Source of the DNA: JBBDNV01 sp040877415
GTDB lineage: Bacteria; Planctomycetota; Planctomycetia; Pirellulales; PALSA-1355
Assembly (NCBI GenBank): GCA_040877415.1
Contig: JBBDNV010000177.1
Location: 1 to 12,372, forward strand
Direction of reading: 5' to 3'
DNA: 12,372 nucleotides
Position 1 is the stretch's first letter, and each line of letters begins with the position of its first letter. Below, one piece after another: positions 6,976 to 12,372 of this stretch. Position numbers and translations under genes: made by a program. The notes under the pieces were generated by a model. That model saw only the letters and a list, made by a program, of their open reading frames with translations, did no database searches and was not told the DNA's origin.

Positions 6976-8334
6976 TCAGCCCGGCCTCGGATGGCTCGTT
7001 GCGGGCGTATCGCGCCTTTCGGCAAAGCCTTCAGGCGTTGCCTTGCGACCCGCCGCCTGGGTTTCGCGGTACAGCTTGAGCGTCTTTTCCGCCATGCCGG
7101 CGGCCGTAAAATCGCGCTGCACGGCCTGCTGACCGCGGCTGCCAAGTTCCCAGCCCAGGCGGGGATCGACGAGCAGCCGCCGTAGCGCCTCGGCCAGCGC
7201 CGCCGGATCGTCCGGCCGGTGCAACAGCCCGCCGCCCGTTTGTTTCACCACTTCCGGAAACGCCCCGTGCTCGGGGAGTACCACCGGCACGCCATTGGCC
7301 AAGGCCTCGAACACCGCCAGGCCTTTGCTTTCGCGGTACACCGTCGGCAGGCTCATCACGTCGAGACTCTGCAAAAAGGCGATTTTTTGGGCGCGGGTCA
7401 GCTCGCCGGCGTACTCGAAAGCGTCGGGCTTGCTCCAGCGCATCGTCCGCTTTTGAATCGTTTCCAGGTACGGCCGATCCAGCCGGCCGAGGTAGCCCGC
7501 GGCCCGCACGCGAAACGGCGGCATTTCGGGATCGGCCAACAGCAGCTCGGCCGCGGCCACCAGATTGTGCAGTCCCTTGTCGGGACAGATGCGCGACAGG
7601 AAGCCGATCGTGCGCGGCTCGCCGGGCGCGAGACTGCGCGTGCCGTGGCCGGCCAGGTTCAGCCCGTGCGGGATGACGTGAATCCGCGCCGGGGGCACGT
7701 CCAGGTAGTCGGCCATGAAGTCGGCATAATAGCGGTTCATCGCCACGAAGACGTCGACGTCGGCGGCCCGCTCGCGCAGCACGGCGCGCGCCTGGTCGTA
7801 AAACGGCTGCGGCAGCTTTTCCAAAAAGTTGTCCTCGCCCGAAAGGGTCGCGAGCACGGGAATGCCCAGGCTGCCGATTTCCCGCGCGACGCCGACCAGC
7901 ATGGCATTCGACAGGTGCACGACGTCGGGCCGGGCTTCGTTTTTGAGCCAGTACACCAGCTTGCGGACTTCTTTGCGTTGCCGGCCATGTTCGCCCTGGA
8001 GCATCGAGACGGTCAGTCCGCCCAACCGCTCGGCTTCCACGCTCGCGCCCCCCTTGGTGATCCACGAGATGAACCCGGGATGATTCAAAAGCGCGTCGAT
8101 AAACCACGGCGTGTGCCGAAAAATGGCCGAGTGCTGCTGCAAAAAGACATTGACGCCGCCGAAGAACAAGTGCGCATCGCTGACGTTTTCCTCGTCGGTG
8201 CGCAGCGGCGTATAGGTGGGCACGAGCAGCACGTCTTCGCCGAGCGCCGCCAGCGCCGCGGCCAGCGTATTGTCGTGCAGACAGCTCCCGCAATACATGT
8301 CGGCCGCGCCGGCCGCCAAATAGACGATCTTCAT
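6976..8334 (-). CDS. Glycosyltransferase, GT4-like (GT-B fold)
   Basis: A 452-residue retaining glycosyltransferase of the GT-B/GT4 type, which moves a sugar from a nucleotide-sugar donor to an acceptor, usually in glycolipid, polysaccharide or cell-surface glycan synthesis. The N-terminal acceptor domain opens MKIVYLAAGAADMYCGSC. The C-terminal donor domain starts near residue 241 with GFLSRICPDKGLHNLV (244-259); Lys253 is the expected donor-phosphate contact. The EX7E motif is present as E335-E343 in ESKGLAVFEALANG, followed by GVPVVLPEHGAFPEVV (348-363). The last 25 residues are polar and unlike the family core. The start is the ATG at 8334 on the family N-terminus, with no clear Shine-Dalgarno. 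It stands alone: neighbours on both sides are separated by repeats or a hairpin. The sugar and acceptor are not readable. Confidence 0.94.
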   Translation of the reverse strand: MKIVYLAAGAADMYCGSCLHDNTLAAALAALGEDVLLVPTYTPLRTDEENVSDAHLFFGGVNVFLQQHSAIFRHTPWFIDALLNHPGFISWITKGGASVEAERLGGLTVSMLQGEHGRQRKEVRKLVYWLKNEARPDVVHLSNAMLVGVAREIGSLGIPVLATLSGEDNFLEKLPQPFYDQARAVLRERAADVDVFVAMNRYYADFMADYLDVPPARIHVIPHGLNLAGHGTRSLAPGEPRTIGFLSRICPDKGLHNLVAAAELLLADPEMPPFRVRAAGYLGRLDRPYLETIQKRTMRWSKPDAFEYAGELTRAQKIAFLQSLDVMSLPTVYRESKGLAVFEALANGVPVVLPEHGAFPEVVKQTGGGLLHRPDDPAALAEALRRLLVDPRLGWELGSRGQQAVQRDFTAAGMAEKTLKLYRETQAAGRKATPEGFAERRDTPATSHPRPG

Positions 8335-8363
8335 ATCGACGAAAACACCCCGCGTCCCAAATC

Positions 8364-8422
8364 GTAGGTCAGGGCTTGCCCTGACGATGAGCCGGCACGC
8401 GTCAGGGCAAGCCCTGACCTAC
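8364..8422. repeat. Nested perfect inverted repeat, 23-bp arms
   Basis: Arms at 8364-8386 and 8400-8422 are perfect reverse complements around a 13-nt spacer. Each arm itself contains the palindrome gtcagggcttgccctgac (8-bp arms, 2-nt loop), so the DNA could form one long hairpin or two short ones. It sits just upstream of the glycosyltransferase start, in the 432-bp gene-free stretch 8335-8766. Between 8423 and 8632 I see no gene, RNA or further clear repeat. Confidence 0.85.
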
Positions 8423-8636
8423 CTTGGCTTGCCGGCGCCGCGCCATCATCATCCGCACCGCATCAACAGTAGACGATGATCATGTCGAATGCCAGAGCGC
8501 TGCTCACAGCGTCCATAGGGCAATCGCTACACATTGGTGCAATCGCGCAGGATGCCGCCGGGCTATTGAAGCGCTAAGCGCCTTCGACGGGGCAACGCGT
8601 GCCGCAGGGAGCGACGAGGCCAGGGCCCAACCGGCC

Positions 8637-8723
8637 GTTGAAAAATGGGACTGGCTCCGAACCGTTTACGGTATGTCCCGAGAATAAAAGGTGATCGCGA
8701 GGTGCCTGTCCCAATTTTTCAAC
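8637..8723. repeat. Inverted pair of REP-like repeats
   Basis: The arm at 8637-8658 and the arm at 8701-8723 are imperfect reverse complements: gttgaaaaat-gggactggctcc against the complement gttgaaaaattgggacaggcacc, with one indel and two mismatches. The unit is about 87 bp with a 42-nt centre. The left arm, extended to 8633-8660, matches 27-54 exactly in inverted orientation. This is the layout of a REP pair (BIME-like), a type of element mobilised by RAYT transposases, though its sequence differs from the REP-like arms beside the RAYT gene in this window. Confidence 0.7.
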
Positions 8724-8766
8724 ACGCTGCTGTGCTACGCGGCGCTAAAGGCGAATGGCTACCAGG

Positions 8767-9795
8767 TCACGTCTTGGCGCGCGACTTCCGACTCCACGTG
8801 TGGCGCAGGAGTTTCATCGGCGGGTCCTCACCCCAAAACTGCCAGTCCCAGGACTTCTCAACAAAATAGCACTCAATCATGGTGGCGGTGACGCGCGGAT
8901 AACGAGCCAGCGAGCGAGCGATGCGCCACACCAACTTGGGGTTCGTGTACAAGCCGCCGAGCAGCCTGGCCATCCGATAGTCGTTGGCGATTTTGTAGCC
9001 CAACGTTCCATCCACTTCCGCTGCCAGCGAGAAATACGGTCTGGCACACTCTTCCAACTGTCCGTCCACCGGATAGTAGCCGCCCATCCAATGGTGCAAG
9101 AGGCTAAAGTGTCGGCGATCCGAGCCCCGGGGTTGGCGGTACCACGGGCTCAACAGATACTCCGGCTTCACCTCGCGTTTTACGTGAATGGCCGTCGTCA
9201 CATAACGCGCCTCGCAGGCGCCGGGGTCGAGCGCTTTGAAAGCGATGGCAAAAGACTCCTGGTAGATCGAATTCATCCGGCCGGCTTGAACGTCCTCAGG
9301 CTGCACCCAATGCTCGAGAGAGCCGTTGGCAATCACGCCGTCGAATTGCCCGTGCCACTGCGTGGCTTCCAGCAGATCGCGGTAGTTGCAGCAATACGCC
9401 TGCGAGCCGTGGTCGTTGCAATACCTGACTTGCTGGGGTGAAAGATTGACGCCCACCGCGCGCGCACCCCGCTGCTTCGCCAGTCTCAACAGGTGACCGT
9501 AGCCGCAACCGATCTCGAGCAGTCGAAAGCCGGGCCGATTGCAGCCCACCTGATCGAGAAGATAGTTGAGCTGCCGCTCGATTCCCTCCTCGAGCGTCTT
9601 GTCGGTCGGCAAGTACTCGCCATCGGCAAGATCCCGGATTCCGACGGCTTCGGCGGCGTGCACGAGCGTGTAGCAAAGTTTTACCAGCTTTGTCGGTGCG
9701 ACGTGCATCTTCGGTTGGGGAAGCACCATCCGTTCCGGCGATTCACTCCTCGCGCTCTGGGCCGCGACCCGCGCCGGGCCCTCAACGATCGACAT
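8767..9795 (-). CDS. SAM-dependent methyltransferase, CFA-synthase-like
   Basis: A 342-residue class I methyltransferase. Motif I, the SAM-binding glycine loop, is LLEIGCGYGHLLRLA (92-106), followed by the beta2 segment RAVGVNLSPQQVRYC (112-126); the G-V-x-L-S-x-Q-Q pattern is typical of cyclopropane-fatty-acyl-phospholipid synthases and mycolic-acid cyclopropane/methyl synthases. The motif near beta4 is FDGVIANGSLEHW (151-163). The reaction could be cyclopropanation or methylation of lipid acyl chains, or of another small molecule; the active site beyond motif I is not clear enough to choose. There is no signal peptide or membrane segment. The ATG at 9795 is certain in practice because AAGGAGG lies 6 nt upstream. 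The stretch to its right is the tandem repeat array. Confidence 0.92.
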   Translation of the reverse strand: MSIVEGPARVAAQSARSESPERMVLPQPKMHVAPTKLVKLCYTLVHAAEAVGIRDLADGEYLPTDKTLEEGIERQLNYLLDQVGCNRPGFRLLEIGCGYGHLLRLAKQRGARAVGVNLSPQQVRYCNDHGSQAYCCNYRDLLEATQWHGQFDGVIANGSLEHWVQPEDVQAGRMNSIYQESFAIAFKALDPGACEARYVTTAIHVKREVKPEYLLSPWYRQPRGSDRRHFSLLHHWMGGYYPVDGQLEECARPYFSLAAEVDGTLGYKIANDYRMARLLGGLYTNPKLVWRIARSLARYPRVTATMIECYFVEKSWDWQFWGEDPPMKLLRHTWSRKSRAKT

Positions 9796-9801
9796 GGGTA
9801 T

Positions 9802-9808
9802 CCTCCTT
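9802..9808 (-). promoter_or_regulatory. Strong Shine-Dalgarno of the methyltransferase gene
   Basis: Minus-strand AAGGAGG, 6 nt before the ATG at 9795. It fixes the start and argues against the repeat-derived frame that extends further right. The rest of 9809-9931 shows no convincing promoter. Confidence 0.8.
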
Positions 9809-9931
9809 GAGCGCGCTGGTTTGATTTATCGCATCCCCGCGCGTCATTGTGGCGATCATGGCCAGCGATTGCCAGGGAGGAAGCCGGGGTCGCTGACAGC
9901 CAATTGTTTCAAGCCCCAATGGGCCGACATG

Positions 9932-10232
9932 GTAATCTCCCAACGCCGCACCGACCCCGTAATCTCCCAACGCGCAGCGACGTCGTAATCTCCCAACGCG
10001 CAGCGACGTCGTAATCTCCCAACGCGCAGCGACGTCGTAATCTCCCAACGCNNNNNNNNNNNNNNNNNNNNNNNNNNNNNNNNNNNNNNNNNNNNNNNNN
10101 NNNNNNNNNNNNNNNNNNNNNNNNNNNNNNNNNNNNNNNNNNNNNNNNNNNGCGACGTCGTAATCTCCCAACGCCGCAGCGACGTCGTAATCTCCCAACG
10201 CCGCAGCGACGTCGTAATCTCCCAACGCCGCA
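9932..10232. repeat. 26/27-bp tandem repeat array, broken by an assembly gap
   Basis: Units start with gtaatctcccaacg. Left of the gap: one divergent 27-bp unit (9932-9958), three identical 26-bp units (9959-9984, 9985-10010, 10011-10036) and a partial unit (10037-10051). Right of the gap: two 27-bp units (10160-10186, 10187-10213) and a partial one from 10214 that runs into the double-hairpin repeat at 10225. The 27-bp form has one extra C (cgccgcagc against cgcgcagc). Each full unit holds the palindrome cgacgtcg. There are no unique spacers, so this is not CRISPR. The array lies 137 bp upstream of the methyltransferase start. A frame through it (repeating ALGDYDVA) is an artefact of the 27-bp period. 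Confidence 0.9.
10052..10151. other. Assembly gap, exactly 100 Ns
   Basis: One hundred consecutive Ns lie inside the tandem array. The round number points to a scaffold placeholder of unknown true length, so the array is probably longer than shown and other sequence may be missing. Confidence 0.97.
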
Positions 10233-10269
10233 GGCGTGCAAGCTAATAGCCCAGGGCAACGCCCTGGGC
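10225..10269. repeat. Dispersed double-hairpin repeat (copy 2)
   Basis: This repeats the module at 88-131: acgccgcaggcgt (10225-10237), then gcccagggcaacgccctgggc (arms 10249-10257 and 10261-10269). The inter-hairpin spacer differs. The left part is shared with the last partial unit of the tandem array, suggesting that the array grew from, or into, this repeat. Confidence 0.75.
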
Positions 10270-10362
10270 GGCGTGGACGCCCGAACCCACGCAGCCCTGC
10301 AAGGGCGACAGAAAGGAGGGCAAACCGTCCCGCCCTCTGGAACAAAAAAGGAACGGGGCCAC

Positions 10363-10396
10363 GGAACAAAAAGGGGCCAGGAACAAAAAGGGGCCA
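10363..10396. repeat. Two tandem 17-mers upstream of the RAYT gene
   Basis: ggaacaaaaaggggcca occurs at 10363-10379 and again at 10380-10396, preceded by a degenerate copy starting at 10339. They lead into the REP-like arms at 10386 and share the aaaagggg core. Confidence 0.75.
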
Positions 10397-10488
10397 TCAC
10401 TCATTATTGACGCCTGGGCCGGCGTCGACAAAAAGGGGGCGACAAAAAGGGGGACATCACTCATTATTGACGCCTGGGCCGGCGTCGA
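10386..10488. repeat. Two direct REP-like units upstream of the RAYT gene
   Basis: A 34-bp sequence starting catcactcattattg is identical at 10395-10428 and 10455-10488, 60 bp apart. Each copy ends in a small hairpin, gacgcc-tgggcc-ggcgtc. Each is preceded by aaaagggg plus one or two bases. The same head, inverted, closes the RAYT gene at 11171-11187. A hairpin with a conserved short head next to a RAYT gene is the known REP arrangement. Confidence 0.85.
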
Positions 10489-10501
10489 GTAACCTGCCGG
10501 C

Positions 10502-11176
10502 ATGCCACGCACGGCTCGGGCGATTGAAGCTGGAACAATCTACCACGTTCTCAATCGCGGGAACGGCCGGATGCGGCTGTTCCACAAGCCCGGCGACTAC
10601 GAAGCCTTCGAGCAGGTGTTGCTCGAAGGCATGGATCGCTACCCCGTGCAGTTGCTGACGTACTGCATCATGCCCAACCATTGGCATCTGGTCGTGCGGC
10701 CCAAGACCGACGACGCGCTGGGACGCTGGATGGGCTGGGTCGGCGTCACGCACGTCCGACGCCATCATGCCCACTATCGTTCGGCCGGCGGCGGGCATCT
10801 CTACCAAGGTCGCTTCAAGAGTTTCCCGGTCGCGACCGACGAATACTTTCTTGCTCTGTGTCGTTACGTCGAAGCGAATCCGCGCAGAGCGAAGCTCGTC
10901 GAGCGGGCTGAAGACTGGCGCTGGAGCGGACTTTGGAGGCGCGGGCATCGCGCGACAGGGCTCACGCTGAGCGCATGGCCGCTCAGCCGTCCGCAGGGCT
11001 GGCTGAAACTGGTCAACGCGCGACTGCCAAAGCAGTCACTCGATGCACTGCGCGAGTGTGTGCAACGCGGGCGTCCCTCGGGCCCGCCCAAATGGGTCCA
11101 AACCACGTCGAAACGGCTCGGTCTGGAATTCACCTTGCGCCGCCCCGGCCGCCCGCGAAAGCCGAAAAACGAGTGA
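10502..11176 (+). CDS. REP-associated tyrosine transposase (RAYT, Y1_Tnp family)
   Basis: A single-strand DNA transposase of the IS200/IS605-related RAYT group, 224 residues, which nicks and joins REP hairpins. The HUH motif is H60-W61-H62 within MPNHWHLVV; GGHLYQGRFKSF (97-108) is the conserved G-R-F region; Tyr122 in CRYVEANPRRAKLV (120-133) is the likely catalytic tyrosine; DWRWSG (138-143) is also typical. The N-terminus PRTARAIEAGTIYHVLNRGN is a standard RAYT opening. The C-terminus RPGRPRKPKNE is basic and AT-hook-like. The start is the ATG at 10502; no Shine-Dalgarno is visible. The stop codon lies inside the right REP arm. It is the only complete plus-strand gene here, and it looks intact. 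Confidence 0.95.
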   Translation: MPRTARAIEAGTIYHVLNRGNGRMRLFHKPGDYEAFEQVLLEGMDRYPVQLLTYCIMPNHWHLVVRPKTDDALGRWMGWVGVTHVRRHHAHYRSAGGGHLYQGRFKSFPVATDEYFLALCRYVEANPRRAKLVERAEDWRWSGLWRRGHRATGLTLSAWPLSRPQGWLKLVNARLPKQSLDALRECVQRGRPSGPPKWVQTTSKRLGLEFTLRRPGRPRKPKNE

Positions 11177-12185
11177 TGACCCCTTTTCCCCCCTCCCGGT
11201 TCACCACCCGCTGGGCTTCTTGAAACGAGGGGAACCGCTCCCGCGGCAGCGGCAAGAGCGCGGGCCGTTCGATCTCCACGAACACTTTGCCGACCTGCTG
11301 ACGCGTAGTCCCATGAATCCGCTGGTCGGCGACGCTGGCTTCCCAGTCGAGCAGGTACCGGTTCTGTTGCTCCAGGTTCTCGAACTGCCGACCCTTGAGA
11401 GCGTTGTCTTGCGCATAGCCGACGCCGCGCTCGGTCTTTCCCTTGTGCCGGGGCGTCCGTGGCTTGGTCGGCAAGATCACCGTACCGTAATGCCGAGCGA
11501 ACGACAGCAGCTTGGGATTCAACTCCGGATCGAACCAGTCGGGATGCGCGACTGCGGCCTTGAGGTTGTCGATGACCAGAGTCTTGGGCACGCCGCCAAA
11601 GTGCCAGAAGGCGTTCTCCAGCGCGCGCAGGAAGTCTTCGGTCGTCTGCCGTAGCGTGACCTCACCATATGCCTTGCGACTATGGCTGAGCACGATCCGA
11701 AACAGGTGCGCCTTACGCCGCTTGCCGTCGGCGCCGGAGATCGGCGCGCCGGTGCCGAAGTCGACTTGGGCTTCCTGGCCCGGCTCGCACTCCATCCGCC
11801 GAAACGGCAACGGCGTGCTGGCGCCCAGCTTCCGCACGAACCGCTTCACGCTGTAATAACTGCCGCCGAAGCCGTGCTCGGCCATGAGATCCTGGTGGAT
11901 ACGCTGGGCCGAGAGGCCCGCGGCGAGTTTGGCCAGGATCGCTTCGCGCCACGATTCACAAACGCTGCGACCAGGCGGCCCAGGGTCCGCGAGCGGTTGG
12001 CCGGTGCTCGCCGCCTCGTCCGAGCCGAGGGGCGCTTTGGCCGGTTTTGACTCCGACTGGCGTACGTAGCGGGCCACCGTCTCGCGATGCACGCCCAACT
12101 CTCGGGCAATACGCCGAAACGACCAGCGTCGCGCTCGTAAAGAGAGAATTCCTTGAATCGTCGCCATCTTGAGCTGGTTTGCCAT
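11130..12185 (-). pseudogene. istA: IS21-family transposase IstA, 3' end lost
   Basis: A DDE transposase of the IS21 family. The ATG at 12185 has GGAAGGAGG 6 nt upstream. An N-terminal helix-turn-helix is visible (RWSFRRIARELGVHRETVARYV, about 20-41). The catalytic triad is Asp142 in QEAQVDFG, Asp206 in TLVIDNLKAAV, and Glu252 in HKGKTERGVGYAQ. Homology runs to about residue 332 (RFPSFQEAQRVVNREG) and stops at about 11190, where the RAYT right arm begins. The last 19 or so codons of the frame are read from the RAYT unit, so the open frame ends at 11130 inside the RAYT gene. Full IstA is usually near 500 residues, so the C-terminal part is missing, and the istB ATPase gene that should follow is absent. 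Transposition by this copy is therefore not expected, although the catalytic core is intact. Confidence 0.9.
11171..11187. repeat. Right, inverted REP-like arm of the RAYT unit
   Basis: gagtgatgacccctttt is the reverse complement of aaaaggggtcatcactc and matches the left arm at 10386-10402 at 16 of 17 positions. It contains the TGA of the RAYT gene (11174-11176). Confidence 0.85.
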
Positions 12186-12304
12186 CACTGGCCTCCTTCC
12201 GCGGTACATCCGCTAGAAGGGCCTGTGTAAGGCGATCTCCAGTCCTCTCAAAATGGCCGGTTTTCAAGCGCCCCCAACTGGCCGGTTTTCAGCGCCCGCT
12301 GACA
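11190..12304 (-). mobile_element. Remnant of an IS21-family insertion sequence
   Basis: The remnant carries the istA end of the element. On the minus strand it begins TGTCAGCGGG at 12304; IS21 ends typically start with TG. The distal end (rest of istA, istB and the other terminal repeat) is missing, cut at the junction with the RAYT unit. Confidence 0.8.
12254..12304. repeat. IS21 terminal repeats, transposase-binding type
   Basis: tggccggttttc occurs at 12254-12265 and 12279-12290, both followed by (a)agcgccc, 25 bp apart. Multiple short direct repeats at the tip are usual for IS21 elements. The element tip is placed at 12304. Confidence 0.8.
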
Positions 12305-12372
12305 GATGATTTCGTGCTCTGCTGTCGCGGCACCGCCCAAGAGGCAATGGCCGTGATGCGGACCATGATGCA
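12305..12372 (+). pseudogene. Reverse transcriptase fragment (group II intron type), interrupted by IS21
   Basis: Reading from 12305 gives DDFVLCCRGTAQEAMAVM and a few more residues to the window edge. This matches the region starting at the YADD catalytic box of group II intron reverse transcriptase/maturases, where two Asp bind the catalytic metals and a string like FVLCCR follows. The preceding Y-A should lie upstream but is replaced by the IS21 tip, so the gene is split exactly at its active site. Only 22 codons are visible, so the type of RT (group II intron, DGR or other) is inferred. Confidence 0.7.

Larger units (their letters stand above)
10340..11190 (+). mobile_element. RAYT/REP unit
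   Basis: A RAYT gene is bracketed by REP-like arms: two in direct orientation on the left (10386-10402 and 10445-10462 heads) and one inverted on the right (11171-11187). The right boundary falls near 11188-11193, where istA homology begins. The left boundary is uncertain because several aaaaagggg-type repeats precede the arms. Confidence 0.75.

Noticed and set aside
7031..8293. 420-residue minus-strand frame and the 382-residue plus-strand frame 7219-8367
   Set aside because: Both lie over the glycosyltransferase gene, which has clear family motifs; their compositions are typical of shadows.
8424..8687. 87-residue plus-strand frame in the gap between methyltransferase and glycosyltransferase genes
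   Set aside because: It runs into the REP-like arm and shows no motif, Shine-Dalgarno or credible composition.
9932..10232. Possible CRISPR array
   Set aside because: Units of 26/27 bp follow each other directly with no unique spacers, and there are no cas genes.
9782..10369. Open frame on the minus strand with repeating ALGDYDVA units, resembling a repeat protein
   Set aside because: The repeats follow from the 27-bp tandem array being a multiple of three; the frame shifts in the 26-bp units, crosses the assembly gap and overlaps the strong Shine-Dalgarno of the methyltransferase gene.

Overview
The window looks like a high-GC chromosomal segment from a planctomycete-like bacterium. This rests on general character, not a phylogenetic marker: long antisense open frames typical of high GC, mostly weak ribosome binding sites, dispersed short palindromes of a kind I associate with Planctomycetota, and a glycine-rich RRM protein beside a lone rpsR. 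Every gene but one lies on the minus strand; the exceptions are a REP-associated transposase and a fragment at the right edge.

Region 1 (172-5682, minus) is a compact four-gene cluster read right to left: a hotdog-fold acyl-CoA thioesterase, an alpha/alpha-barrel protein of the prenyltransferase/squalene-oxidase repeat type that lacks the usual zinc ligands, a MacB/LolD-type ABC ATPase and a large FtsX/MacB-like permease. The last three overlap or nearly touch. An ABC exporter of lipids or lipophilic molecules tied to acyl-chain or isoprenoid chemistry is a reasonable guess. Region 2 (5947-6766) holds rpsR (bS18) and, upstream of it, a glycine-rich single-RRM RNA-binding protein. A terminator-like hairpin lies in the presumed leader of the RRM gene. 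Region 3 (6976-9795) has a GT4-type glycosyltransferase and a CFA-synthase-like SAM methyltransferase, separated by about 430 bp of palindromic repeats.

Region 4 (9932-12372) is a pile-up of repeats and mobile DNA. It contains a 26/27-bp tandem array broken by exactly 100 Ns (an assembly gap), a shared hairpin repeat, and a REP-associated tyrosine transposase (RAYT) bracketed by its own REP-like arms. Next comes an IS21-family istA that loses its 3' end at the RAYT unit, then the IS21 terminal repeats. Last is a fragment of a reverse transcriptase that resumes at its catalytic DD motif exactly where the IS21 end stops. The layers read as: group II-intron-type RT, interrupted by IS21, then truncated by a RAYT/REP unit. 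No tRNA, rRNA or CRISPR array was seen. The best candidates for something new are the thioesterase/prenyltransferase-like/ABC operon, the RRM-rpsR unit with its leader hairpin, and the tandem array hidden by the gap.
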